DNA from: Nostoc sp. PCC 7524
GTDB taxonomy: Bacteria; Cyanobacteriota; Cyanobacteriia; Cyanobacteriales; Nostocaceae
NCBI RefSeq assembly: GCF_000316645.1
Contig: NC_019684.1
Span: 1,736,001-1,800,000 of the forward strand
Length of the DNA stretch: 64,000 bases
Reading direction: 5' to 3'
The position numbers and the translations under genes are program-made. Under the pieces are notes generated by a model. The model saw only the letters and a program-made list of their open reading frames with translations. It was not told the DNA's origin and ran no database searches. Positions 53,482 through 62,724 of this stretch are shown piece by piece (position 1 is the first letter of the stretch; every line of letters begins with the position of its first letter).

Positions 53482-55434
53482 ATGCCCCAGACTGGTGACA
53501 TCCTCCGCACCCGCTATAAAGTAGTTAAAATCCTCGGAAGTGGTGGATTTGGCGACACCTACTTAGCCCAAGATATCGACCTACCCAGACAGCCGAAGTG
53601 TGTAGTCAAACACCTCAAACCCAATCCAGACCCTAAAGTATTAGAAATCGTCAGAAGATTATTTGACAGCGAAGCCCAAGTATTATACCGTCTAGGCAAT
53701 GATAGCGACCAAATACCCCGACTGTTTGCCCACTTTGAAGAACAAGGGGAGTTTTACCTAGTCCAAGAATTTATCGATGGTCAAGACTTGAGCTATGAAA
53801 TCATTCCCGGTGAAAAGTTAACAGAAATAGCAGTTATCAAACTATTACAAGAAATATTAGAAGTATTAGCAGTAGTCCACAAACAGAATATTATTCACCG
53901 CGACATCAAACCCCAAAACTTAATGCGTCGCCGACAAGATGGTAAAATCGTGCTAATTGACTTTGGTGCAGTCAAAGAAGTTGAAACCATGACGGTGAAT
54001 AGCCAAGGTCAAACAAGTTTGAGTGTCGCCATTGGTAGTCTGGGTTATATGCCCAGCGAACAAGCAGCCGGACGACCAAAATTAAGCAGTGATGTATATG
54101 CAGTGGGGATGTTAGGGATTCAAGCATTAACAGGGAGACAACCCCACGAACTACCAAAAGACCCCACCAACGACGAAGTAATTTGGCAAAGTTGGGCAAA
54201 TGTCAGCGAGAAGTTGGCAGATGTGTTAGATAAGATGGTGAGTTATTACTTTCGGGATAGATACCCTTCAGCCGTGGAGGCGTTGGCAGCACTCAAATCA
54301 CTACAGCCACAACAGCCACAAGTAACGCCAACTATACTAATGCCACAGCCACAAACGCCACGACAACAAGTACAGCCAACTATACCTACACCACAGCCAC
54401 CCCCGCAACAACAAGTACAGCCAACTATACCAATACCACCGCCACCCACACCACCATCAACACCAACAAAAATAATCACCCCAAGCTGGTCACGGCGCAA
54501 GGTAATACAAACAGTTGGGTTTGCGGGTGCGGGGTTGGGTTTAGCAATCATAATACCGCGCATATCACAGTCTAATTCAGTTCCTATTAACCCGTCTCCT
54601 ATTCCCCCTAGTAGCTTGCAAACCTTTCGATTTGAAACGGTGATAGTAAATGCAAGAGGGAACATCACCAACCGCCAAAACCAGACAGCAAGATACTTTG
54701 CAGAAGACTTAGGCAATGGTGTCACCTTGGAAATGGTGCAGATACCAGGGGGAACATTTACAATGGGTTCACCGGAAAACGAAGCACAACGACAATCAGA
54801 TGAAGGTCTCCAGCGAGAGGTGAGAGTACCCGGCTTCTTCATGGGGAGATATGAAATCACCCAGGAACAGTATCAAGCCATCATGGGAACAAATCCTTCC
54901 AACTTCAAAGGTGAGAAAAGACCAGTAGAAACAGTCAGTTGGGATAATGCGGTAGAGTTTTGTGAGAAATTGAGTCAGAAAACAGGAAAAACCTACAGGC
55001 TACCTAGCGAAGCCGAATGGGAATATGCTTGTCGTGCAGGGACAACTACGCCGTTTTATTTTGGGGAAACCATCACCCCAGATTTAGTCAACTACAACGG
55101 TGAAATTTCTTACGGCTCTGCACCCAAAGGTGAATATCGTAGACAAACAACAAATGTAGGAATATTTCCACCGAACTCTTTCGGTTTATATGATATGTGT
55201 GGTAATATATGGGAATGGTGTCAAGATGTATATAATGATAGCTACCAAGGTGCGCCGACAGACGGCAGTGCGTGGTTAAGAGGTAGCAATAATAACATAA
55301 GAGTGCTGCGGGGCGGTTCCTGGTACAACTATCCTGACACTTGCCGTTCTGCGTCTCGCAGCCTTAATAACCGCAACGTCGACTTCAACTCTATTGGTAT
55401 TCGTGTTGTGTGTGCCGCCGGGAGGACTTCCTAG
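53482..55434 (+). CDS. Ser/Thr protein kinase fused to an FGE-sulfatase (SUMF1-type) domain
   Basis: This 650-residue two-domain protein has a Hanks-type kinase at residues 1 to 270: GSGGFGDTYLA loop, lysine in CVVKHLKP, catalytic HRDIKPQNLM and DFGAVKE. A Pro/Gln/Thr-rich hinge with repeated QQQVQPTIP-like units spans about 275 to 335. It is followed by a membrane segment (VGFAGAGLGLAIIIP), and a SUMF1-type domain from about 415. That domain has IPGGTFTMGSPE, RLPSEAEWEYACRAGT, GLYDMCGNIWEW and VLRGGSW. The fusion is common in Nostocales. Kinase residues are intact. Formylglycine formation is unproven, because many members of this fold are not FGEs. Confidence 0.9.
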   Translation: MPQTGDILRTRYKVVKILGSGGFGDTYLAQDIDLPRQPKCVVKHLKPNPDPKVLEIVRRLFDSEAQVLYRLGNDSDQIPRLFAHFEEQGEFYLVQEFIDGQDLSYEIIPGEKLTEIAVIKLLQEILEVLAVVHKQNIIHRDIKPQNLMRRRQDGKIVLIDFGAVKEVETMTVNSQGQTSLSVAIGSLGYMPSEQAAGRPKLSSDVYAVGMLGIQALTGRQPHELPKDPTNDEVIWQSWANVSEKLADVLDKMVSYYFRDRYPSAVEALAALKSLQPQQPQVTPTILMPQPQTPRQQVQPTIPTPQPPPQQQVQPTIPIPPPPTPPSTPTKIITPSWSRRKVIQTVGFAGAGLGLAIIIPRISQSNSVPINPSPIPPSSLQTFRFETVIVNARGNITNRQNQTARYFAEDLGNGVTLEMVQIPGGTFTMGSPENEAQRQSDEGLQREVRVPGFFMGRYEITQEQYQAIMGTNPSNFKGEKRPVETVSWDNAVEFCEKLSQKTGKTYRLPSEAEWEYACRAGTTTPFYFGETITPDLVNYNGEISYGSAPKGEYRRQTTNVGIFPPNSFGLYDMCGNIWEWCQDVYNDSYQGAPTDGSAWLRGSNNNIRVLRGGSWYNYPDTCRSASRSLNNRNVDFNSIGIRVVCAAGRTS

Positions 55435-55580
55435 CCCTTTGCGCTCTAGCCCTTTAGCCCTCTGCACTTCTTATTCTTTTCCCTTCTTCTTCCCCCGCCG
55501 TCAGGCGGAAAAATATTTTTTCAAAATCTGGTGTCTAGATACAAAGACCATTATACACCAAATTTAATCGCGTGGACTTA

Positions 55581-55672
55581 AGAAACCGGGTTTCTCGTGA
55601 AGAAAACCGATATGTCGCGGAGAACCTAAAAGAAACCCGGTTTCTGGCTTCGCGCGGGGAACCCCGGTTTCT
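55581..55672. repeat. REP-like palindromes upstream of the RAYT gene
   Basis: AGAAACCGGGTTTCT (55581 to 55595), AGAAACCCGGTTTCT (55631 to 55645) and a partial ACCCCGGTTTCT (55661) lie before the transposase gene. The first two form a pair with a 35-bp spacer that ends AACCTAAA. Confidence 0.88.
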
Positions 55673-55733
55673 CCCAGATGACGATCGCTAATTGGCAAAG
55701 ATATAACTGTAATCAAAACAATTATCTCAACAA

Positions 55734-56288
55734 ATGCCAATTCGTGATGTAAAGTTTCAAGCGGGAAACTACTACCACATTTACAATCGAGGTAATAACC
55801 GCCAAGCGATATTTTTTGAGCGTCAAAATTACCTATTCTTCCTACGTCTTATGGAAAGACACCTTGTGAATAAGGGTGTAGAAATAGTTGCTTACTGCTT
55901 GATGCCAAATCATTATCACTTATTGGTTTACCTAAACACAGATAATTTATCAAACTTAATGCAGCCATTTATGTTGGCTTATACAAAAGCTATAAATAAA
56001 CGTTTTAAGAGAGTTGGTTCGTTGTTTCAAGGGCGTTTTCAGTCTATACACATAGATAGCAATGAATATTTATTACACCTATCTCGATACATTCATTTAA
56101 ACCCGGTTAATGCTAATTTAGTGAAAAATCCTCAAGAATGGGAATTTTCCAGCTATTCAGAATATATAATGCCACACAATCATGAGATCATCAAAATTGA
56201 TAAAGTTTTACAGCACTTTGTTTCATTAGACAGTTACCGTCTATTTGTAGAATCTCCTAGAGAAACTGGGTTTCTCATGGAAACCTAA
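55734..56288 (+). CDS. REP-associated tyrosine transposase (RAYT, Y1_Tnp family)
   Basis: This 184-residue single-strand transposase has the HUH motif in CLMPNHYHLLVYL (residues 57 to 69), an N-terminal YYHIYNRGNNRQAIFFE strand, and the conserved GSLFQGRFQSIHID with YLLHLSRYIHLNPVNANLV. The nucleophile is probably the tyrosine in LAYTKAINKRF. RAYTs are usually single-copy and work on nearby REP sequences. Here matching palindrome pairs flank the gene on both sides, and the last residues (RETGFLMET) are themselves encoded by a REP copy. Confidence 0.9.
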   Translation: MPIRDVKFQAGNYYHIYNRGNNRQAIFFERQNYLFFLRLMERHLVNKGVEIVAYCLMPNHYHLLVYLNTDNLSNLMQPFMLAYTKAINKRFKRVGSLFQGRFQSIHIDSNEYLLHLSRYIHLNPVNANLVKNPQEWEFSSYSEYIMPHNHEIIKIDKVLQHFVSLDSYRLFVESPRETGFLMET

Positions 56289-56362
56289 AACTAAAAGAAA
56301 CCGGGTTTCTCGTGCGGCCAAACTGATATTTTTGCGATCAACCTAAAAGAAATCCGGTTTCT
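56261..56362. repeat. REP-like palindromes at and after the end of the RAYT gene
   Basis: AGAAACTGGGTTTCT (56261, within the ORF), AGAAACCGGGTTTCT (56296) and AGAAATCCGGTTTCT (56348). The last two form a pair with a 37-bp spacer ending AACCTAAA, in the same orientation as the pair upstream of the gene. Confidence 0.88.
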
Positions 56363-56440
56363 CGCGTAAGTCTGCCAGTGGTGTCAGCAGTTTCGCAGTC
56401 ATAGGTTCAACCGAAAATCTGATGGCTTTATTCTAGAACA

Positions 56441-57082
56441 TCAGCATAAATGTGAGCGCACCCAAGCCCGGAAAGCTTTCATCGCGGCATTTCTACCGTC
56501 TATCCTACTTCGCACTAAGTATTCAGGAATAACTTGAGTAATTGGTAAATCTGGAAAAATCCGACTGCTTGTAGATTCTACATATTTACCATCAATCAAA
56601 ACATTAATTACTAACTTATTTTTCAGCCAACGCCATAATTCTGGAACTCCCAACAATTCATAATTATTAAAACGAGTGCGGGAAGTAATATCAATTTCAA
56701 TGGCTAAATCTGGCGGAGGATCAATAGTTAAATCAATTCTATCTTTACCGCGAACAGCAGCTTCATTTTGGATATAAAAGCAATCGTCAGGTTCTACCCC
56801 AGCATCCATAATTTCTTGGTCAAAGGTTGTAGACCCCAAACTCCAAAATTCTACATCTAATTCTTCTAGTAGAGCCTTGACTAAATCTCCAATAATAACT
56901 TTAGCTACCTCATGCTCTGGTAATGGAGCCATTATTTCTAGCACCCCTTGACTGTAAGACACTCTAGAACTGCGATTTTCACCCAATTCTGCTAAAATTT
57001 TTTTATATGTAGACCAAGATATATTTTTAATTAATAATTGATGACCGATAGGTACAATTAGTTGTTTGAGTTCAAGTAACAT
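56441..57082 (-). CDS. Uma2-family (DUF820) restriction-endonuclease-like protein
   Basis: The 213-residue protein has the Uma2 PD-(D/E)xK-like layout: RSSRVSYSQGVLEIMAPLPEHE, then GVEPDDCFYI, then PPDLAIEIDITSRTRFN, then YELLGVPELWRW. The DLAIEID acidic pair and GVPE-WxW are strong family marks. Cyanobacteria carry dozens of copies, and neither their targets nor their role is known. It is an isolated gene next to the RAYT region. Confidence 0.88.
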   Translation of the reverse strand: MLLELKQLIVPIGHQLLIKNISWSTYKKILAELGENRSSRVSYSQGVLEIMAPLPEHEVAKVIIGDLVKALLEELDVEFWSLGSTTFDQEIMDAGVEPDDCFYIQNEAAVRGKDRIDLTIDPPPDLAIEIDITSRTRFNNYELLGVPELWRWLKNKLVINVLIDGKYVESTSSRIFPDLPITQVIPEYLVRSRIDGRNAAMKAFRAWVRSHLC

Positions 57083-57224
57083 AATTTTATCTCGCTGCTA
57101 AAGTACCATGTTTAAATGAATATAACATAACGCCTAAATAATTTCGCCCACCAGCAGCGTTAGCGGAGCGTTACGCAGTAAGGTTTTTACCTTTTTCTCT
57201 TCTTGATTAACTGTCAATTGTCAA

Positions 57225-60218
57225 CTATAAACTAACTTTGTTCTGACTAATAGGAATCTCAATCACAAAGTCTGCACCTTGACCTGGTTCTGAATGACAA
57301 GATAATTTACCACCATGTCTATCTACCACAATTTGGTAACTAATAGATAATCCTAAACCTGTACCTTTACCAATACTTTTAGTAGTGAAGAAAGGGTCAA
57401 ATAACTTGGAAACAATGGCAGCCGAAATCCCCACACCATTATCTGAGATTCTAATCCTCACCCAGTTATTCTTGATTAATTCCGTCCGAATATGAATTTT
57501 CCCCTGCTCACCCAGAAAGGAATCTTCCAAGGCATCAATAGCATTACTCAGAAGATTCATAAACACCTGATTTAATTGACCGGGATAGCATTCGACTAGA
57601 GGTAAATTACCATATTCCTTAATCACTGAAATTTCTGGATGCTCTGGTTTAACTTTCAGGCGATTCTGCAAAATCATCAAGGTACTATCAATACCTTCAT
57701 GAATATCCACCTGCTTAAATTCAGCTTCATCTAAGCGGGAAAAATTGCGTAATGATAGGACAATTTCTCGAATGCGCTGAGTTCCTACACGCATAGATTT
57801 GAGCAGTTTTACCAAATCTTCCTTGAGAAAATCCAAGTCAATATTGATGATGGCTGCTTGAATTTCTGCTGGAGGATAGGGAAAATGTATTTGATAGAGT
57901 TCTACAAGATGCAACAAGTCTTGAGCGTATTCACTGGCTGGAATCAGATTACCGTGAATAAAGTTCACTGGATTATTAATTTCATGGGCAACACCTGCAA
58001 CCATATTACCCAGTGAAGACATTTTCTCACTTTGGATAAGTTGAGCTTGGGTTTGTTGCAATTCCCGGAGAGTGTCTTCTAAATTTTCGGCTTGTTGTTG
58101 CAACTGCATTTCGGCTTGTTTGCGTTCTGTAATATTTAATGTTGTCCCCACAAGTCGATAAACTCTACCTTCACTATTTTTGAGAGGATTAATTTTAGTC
58201 AGCCACCAAGTTTCTTGATGGCGGATAGTTAAACATTCTTCATAAGTGCTAGTAATACCAGCTTCTACACAGTTTTTGTATCGTTGACGCACTGCTGCAC
58301 CTTCAGCAATACCATGTACATCTTCAGGAGTTTTACCGATAACCTCAGCTAGAGTAATTCCTGTAGCTTTTTCAGCAGTGGAATTCCAGCCAGCAAAACG
58401 AAACTCGCCGTTTTCTAGAACATCAACGACAAATATAATTTGATCAACACCCTCATAAATACTCCGTAAAAATTGCTCTTGCTCTTGTAATAGAGCTTCT
58501 ACCTTTTTACGTTCACGAATATCACGGGTAATAGTGGCAATACATAAGGGTTCGCCAGTTTCTGGGTTCTTGATAGGAAACAAGTTTTGATCAACAAGTA
58601 TCACTTCTCCAGTTTGGAAGTGTTGGAAACGATACTCACCTTGCCATACACCTTGTTGTATTGCCGCAGGTATCATCTGTTGTTGTACATATTCTCGGTC
58701 TTCTGGAAAAAAGAATTCCGGAACTGTAAAATCTTGAGTAGAAGTCAAATCATCTAAACCAACCAGCTTTCGTCCAGCTTCGTTGAGAAATATCGGTTGT
58801 CCTGCTAAATCTGCTAAACCGATGAAATCACTGCTATTTTCAATCAGCGAGACAAACATTTGGCGTTCTTTTTCCGCTTGTTTGCGTTCTGTGATGTCTG
58901 TAACTGTAACTACAAGTTGAGCAATGCGGGAATGATTATCCCAAAGAGGTGTGACATTTATCAGCCACCAAGTTTCTTCATCATTAGCTAAGAAATTTTC
59001 CTCAAAGAATATGCTCCTTTTCGCTTCAATACATCCTCTGTAGCGTTGGCGATAGAGTTTAGCCATATCTTGAGGTAGTGCTTGTGCCATTGTTTTCCCC
59101 ACCAAAGGTTCTAGAGGCATGGGGCTATTTCTGAGCATGGCAGGATTAAATTTAACGTAGCGAAACTCTGCTCCATCATCCAAAACATCCAAGACAAAGA
59201 TGCCGTAATCTACACCTTCCCAGATACTTTGTAGAAATTGTGCCTGTTGTTGCAGTTGTTGCTGTGTTTGTTGACGATCGCTGATATCTAGTAAATAACC
59301 ATACCAGACAATCTCCCCTCCGACTCGGCGTTCCGGTTTAGAGACAGCCTTAATCCATTTCTCTTGCCCAGAGGGTGTAATTATCCGCCATTCATATTCA
59401 AAGTTTTGTAGAGTTTTTGCAGAACGAGCGATCGCAGCCTGAACATTTAGTATATCTTCAGGATGAATATCTGCAAAAGTCACAGAGGCATCATTTTGTA
59501 ACTCATGTGCTTCTCTGCCTGTAATTTCTCGACACCCAGAAGAAACAAAAGGGAAAAACATCCTACCATCAGGGTTGAGATGAAATTCATACAGCATCCC
59601 TGGCACATTATCTGCTAGTCGTTGCAATCGTGCTTCACTCTCCGCTAAAGCTTTTGTCCGTTCCGCAACTCTTGCCTCTAATTCCTCATTTAAACTCTTG
59701 AGTTCGGCTTCTGCTTGTTTACGCTCCGTAATATCCAAAAGTACACCACAAAAGATTACCTCCCCTTCATCATTTCTGCTAGGGGTTGAATCGCCTTGCC
59801 ACCAGCGAATCTCACCATTAGCCTTCACCAAACGTCCTTCATAGTGCCAAGGAGTAACATTTTCTACCGCCTCTGTCACAGAAGTAACATAACCCTCAGC
59901 ATCCTCTGGATGGACAAGCGCAAAAAAACAATTTAAATCCTCCATCATTGCCGTTGTAGTGATACCTGCCAACTCCCAGATAAAATCGCTGATAAAGTCT
60001 ACGCGCCAGACACCATCACGATTAGTAAATTGAAAAATAGCCCCAGGTAAATTAGTTGCTATATCCCGTAACCGCCTTTCAGTATGCTCCCTATGTACCA
60101 CTAGCTGACGTAGCCCTTGTAACTCTGTTTGCAGAGATTCATAAATATTTCTATCTATAGTGATCAGATGTTCAGCCATAGTTGCGCCACTTCCCAGCTT
60201 AGAGTCTGAAGGTAACAT
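57225..60218 (-). CDS. Multi-PAS sensor histidine kinase
   Basis: This 997-residue soluble sensor kinase has about five PAS/PAC units, each ending in a DITERKQAE-like PAC tail: near residues 50 to 170, 195 to 315, 330 to 450, 455 to 575 and 585 to 705. A coiled coil is followed by a HisKA-like region with VAGVAHEINNPVNFIHGNL (H box near residue 743). A full HATPase domain has NLLSNAIDAL, ISDNGVGI and GKGTGLGLSI. No membrane helix is present, so it probably senses a cytoplasmic signal. There is no receiver or adjacent regulator. All catalytic boxes are intact. Confidence 0.92.
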   Translation of the reverse strand: MLPSDSKLGSGATMAEHLITIDRNIYESLQTELQGLRQLVVHREHTERRLRDIATNLPGAIFQFTNRDGVWRVDFISDFIWELAGITTTAMMEDLNCFFALVHPEDAEGYVTSVTEAVENVTPWHYEGRLVKANGEIRWWQGDSTPSRNDEGEVIFCGVLLDITERKQAEAELKSLNEELEARVAERTKALAESEARLQRLADNVPGMLYEFHLNPDGRMFFPFVSSGCREITGREAHELQNDASVTFADIHPEDILNVQAAIARSAKTLQNFEYEWRIITPSGQEKWIKAVSKPERRVGGEIVWYGYLLDISDRQQTQQQLQQQAQFLQSIWEGVDYGIFVLDVLDDGAEFRYVKFNPAMLRNSPMPLEPLVGKTMAQALPQDMAKLYRQRYRGCIEAKRSIFFEENFLANDEETWWLINVTPLWDNHSRIAQLVVTVTDITERKQAEKERQMFVSLIENSSDFIGLADLAGQPIFLNEAGRKLVGLDDLTSTQDFTVPEFFFPEDREYVQQQMIPAAIQQGVWQGEYRFQHFQTGEVILVDQNLFPIKNPETGEPLCIATITRDIRERKKVEALLQEQEQFLRSIYEGVDQIIFVVDVLENGEFRFAGWNSTAEKATGITLAEVIGKTPEDVHGIAEGAAVRQRYKNCVEAGITSTYEECLTIRHQETWWLTKINPLKNSEGRVYRLVGTTLNITERKQAEMQLQQQAENLEDTLRELQQTQAQLIQSEKMSSLGNMVAGVAHEINNPVNFIHGNLIPASEYAQDLLHLVELYQIHFPYPPAEIQAAIINIDLDFLKEDLVKLLKSMRVGTQRIREIVLSLRNFSRLDEAEFKQVDIHEGIDSTLMILQNRLKVKPEHPEISVIKEYGNLPLVECYPGQLNQVFMNLLSNAIDALEDSFLGEQGKIHIRTELIKNNWVRIRISDNGVGISAAIVSKLFDPFFTTKSIGKGTGLGLSISYQIVVDRHGGKLSCHSEPGQGADFVIEIPISQNKVSL

Positions 60219-60300
60219 CAGTATCTATATTTCCCAATCTCCAGCCAACAACAACAAAATTCCCGAATCTCAACTCTGCGTTCCTCCGCGTTTAAGTAGT

Positions 60301-61761
60301 TTAACTAAACAACTCCCCCAATTGATGTTGAATCAATAATTGCTTTAAGGTAGCATTTTCAGCTTTCAAAGCTAAATTTTCCGCTTCCAACTCACTAATC
60401 CTCTCCTTCAAAGCTTCCTTACTCGTACCCTGTTTGTAAATCACCACCTCCTTATAAATTTCCAAATTAGTATCTTCATTCATCCATCTTTGATATGTTT
60501 TTGTATGCTCTTGTACCGTATGCCCCATATAATCAGCCATAGTCTTGATTGGCACACGCAAGCGATGACCACGGATAGCATAAGCATGACGTAAATCATA
60601 AGGTCTAAAGCCGACATCAGTATTTCTAAATCTGACATGAAGTTTTGCTGTTTTATTACTCAGCTTTCCTTCGTTATAAGGCAATCTCACATTTTTTAAT
60701 TTAAATAACTCTACCCAATGAGGATGTAAGGGAGGAATACCACAACTGCGCTCACCAGTTTTTGTCCCTTCCGTCAGACTAGGATTTAAATTTACCAAAT
60801 GGAAAGTGTTGCTTGGCTCTAGAAATGCTGCAATATCTACTGCAAATAATTCATGAGGTCTTAACCCATAAGTAGCCAACATTCCATATACCCATTGCCA
60901 TTGTTCGGGTAGGGTAAGATTATCTTTACTCGTATAAACTGATAAAGGCGTACCAATTTTGAAATAGCCTTGAATAACTTCTTCATCGGCAGGAACTTTA
61001 CGGATACTAGGATGAGGTTTGGGAGTAGCATAGGCATAAATAGTTTTGAAATTATCCATACCACAAAATTCACAGAATTTCTTCAATTGCCACACCAAAA
61101 AAAATCTCGATGATGTATGGGGTTTAGTTTTTTCTAAAGCCTCCTCTAAAGCTTGACAAGACATAGGTACATCTTGAGGTAATTTTTTCAAATGCCTCAG
61201 ATAATGACTTTCCCAAGTCTTAATTCCTCGTCTATTCTGCTCATGAGTCTTCCAGAATTCTTGCTCATATTCCTGAATCAATTCCCGAATGAGCTTAGAA
61301 GATTGTTCCGCATCTCCTAACTCAATTTTTTGCGCTTGCTTCCCTAATAATTCTGGAGTCCATTGGAATTGTTTTGTAATTAACAATAAATCTAATTCCC
61401 GTGCTTTTAATACCGCCATTTTTACTCCGGCATCATTAGCAGTAAAACCGCAGGAAATGGTATATTGTTTATTAGGACTGCCTTGTTTACCAATATCCCC
61501 AGGTCTACAGGGAAAAGTCCCTTGTAAACCGATAGTTTTAGGACTCGTAAGTTTCAATTTAATCTTAACTCTATCTAAACTTAAAGCTGCATTAGCTTGT
61601 TGCACTGCGTATTTAATTCGGAGATATTCCCGTTCCAACTTCGCTAGTTCATCCGCAGCAGGTTGTTTAGCTTTCCATTGCTTCCATTTAGATGGTTCCC
61701 ACTGCTCAAGGGGTGTCCCTTCCCACTCACATTTACGAGGGTTAAAAGTATTTGCAGGCAT
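60301..61761 (-). CDS. Tyrosine recombinase/integrase with C-terminal leucine-zipper-like tail
   Basis: The 486-residue phage-integrase-family protein has a large N-terminal region, a core-binding domain and a catalytic domain. The catalytic residues are visible: arginine in LATYGLRPHELFA, HxxR in PYDLRHAYAIRGH, and H...Y in DYMGHTVQEHTKTYQRW. The last 45 residues (ALKERISELEAENLALKAE and following) form a leucine-zipper-like coiled coil. It lies next to a ParA/RHH pair on the same strand, which suggests a plasmid- or island-derived segment. I could not find att sites. Confidence 0.88.
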   Translation of the reverse strand: MPANTFNPRKCEWEGTPLEQWEPSKWKQWKAKQPAADELAKLEREYLRIKYAVQQANAALSLDRVKIKLKLTSPKTIGLQGTFPCRPGDIGKQGSPNKQYTISCGFTANDAGVKMAVLKARELDLLLITKQFQWTPELLGKQAQKIELGDAEQSSKLIRELIQEYEQEFWKTHEQNRRGIKTWESHYLRHLKKLPQDVPMSCQALEEALEKTKPHTSSRFFLVWQLKKFCEFCGMDNFKTIYAYATPKPHPSIRKVPADEEVIQGYFKIGTPLSVYTSKDNLTLPEQWQWVYGMLATYGLRPHELFAVDIAAFLEPSNTFHLVNLNPSLTEGTKTGERSCGIPPLHPHWVELFKLKNVRLPYNEGKLSNKTAKLHVRFRNTDVGFRPYDLRHAYAIRGHRLRVPIKTMADYMGHTVQEHTKTYQRWMNEDTNLEIYKEVVIYKQGTSKEALKERISELEAENLALKAENATLKQLLIQHQLGELFS

Positions 61762-61891
61762 AAAATTTTCTCAACCAATATCTTGGTTTTGAAGATAGCT
61801 AATAACAGCCAAGAAGTAAAGTTTGTAGCAAATTTACACGGAATAGATGCTCATGATCCTGAAGTTAAAAGACAGATACACAAGCCGAATT

Positions 61892-62416
61892 ATGAATATG
61901 AGTAGCAGGTCTTTTTTACCATTCATGATGATAGCGATCGCAGCTAGCACCCTTAGCTGTACTTCTAACATATCAGAAACCAATACACCATCTCCTAGCC
62001 CAACCCAGAGCATAGAGCGATTCCGAGCCAAACCAAACAACACTAACACCTCTAGAGCCGCCTCTGGTAGTACGGTAAATGTCACTTTATATACCAGCGA
62101 TGTTCAGTGCCAGGAATTTGTACCGCAGAAAGTAGCCGTACCAGCAGCAGAGTCTGTAAATAGTGCCGTAGGTAAAATCATAGAAGAACAAGACACCGCC
62201 GACTTTAGCTTGTCGGGATATCGCGTCAGAGTCAACAATGGCATAGCTACCGTTGATTTGCGATTGTCACCCCAATCAAAACGTAAATTCACCTCACTTT
62301 CTAGCTGTGAACAGTTTGCCTTATTTGGCAGCCTCCGCAAAACCCTCACCAGTAATTCCCAGTGGAAAATTAAAGAAGTTCGCTTCACCGAAAAAGGCCA
62401 AGAAATTGTGCTTTAG
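61892..62416 (+). CDS. GerMN-domain lipoprotein
   Basis: From the ATG at 61892 (MNMSSRSFLPF) the protein is 174 residues; an ATG at 61847 would place 15 charged residues ahead of the signal. The signal ends in a lipobox, ASTLSC. A Ser/Thr/Pro-rich linker (residues 22 to 60) is followed by a GerMN-like domain: NVTLYTSDVQCQEFVPQ, then SGYRVRVNNGIATVDLR, then SCEQFALFGSLRKTL. GerMN domains occur in spore-germination and envelope lipoproteins; the role in cyanobacteria is unknown. It is divergent from the integrase. Confidence 0.8.
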   Translation: MNMSSRSFLPFMMIAIAASTLSCTSNISETNTPSPSPTQSIERFRAKPNNTNTSRAASGSTVNVTLYTSDVQCQEFVPQKVAVPAAESVNSAVGKIIEEQDTADFSLSGYRVRVNNGIATVDLRLSPQSKRKFTSLSSCEQFALFGSLRKTLTSNSQWKIKEVRFTEKGQEIVL

Positions 62417-62457
62417 TCAATAGTTATTCTCCCCTGCTCCCCTGCTCCCTCTGCTTC

Positions 62458-62724
62458 CTACTCCCCACTCCCCACCTTCAACCATTGCTCAATCAACTCC
62501 GCAACAATATCACTCATCTGCCTTTCCTGAGACGCAGCCGCAGCCTTCAATTGTCGATGCAGTTGCTTAGGTAAGTAGATAGTTGTACGGGTATAAGCGG
62601 GATCAGTGCTTTTAGTAGTAGAACTCGATTGCTCATCTGTAGACTGTGGTTGCTCTCGCTGTTGACGACTGCGAGCAGCATCAATTAAATCATCAAAACG
62701 GCTAGTTTTTTTCTTATTATTCAC
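62458..62724 (-). CDS. Ribbon-helix-helix protein, likely ParA partner
   Basis: From the GTG at 62724 the protein is 88 residues. AAGGAG sits eight bases before the GTG, which overlaps the parA stop as GTGA. The N-terminal half is polar and disordered (Gln/Ser-rich). The C-terminal half is a ribbon-helix-helix domain: TRTTIYLPKQLHRQLKAAA and SDIVAELIEQWL. This is the layout of ParG/omega-type centromere-binding and repressor proteins. The final VGSGE and stop come from a GGGGAGT repeat. Confidence 0.82.
   Translation of the reverse strand: MNNKKKTSRFDDLIDAARSRQQREQPQSTDEQSSSTTKSTDPAYTRTTIYLPKQLHRQLKAAAASQERQMSDIVAELIEQWLKVGSGE

Noticed and set aside
55581..56362. CRISPR-like spacing of AGAAACC-GGTTTCT copies
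   Set aside because: There are six copies, spaced unevenly and partly inside a gene, the unit is palindromic and short, and no cas genes are near. A RAYT/REPIN arrangement explains it.
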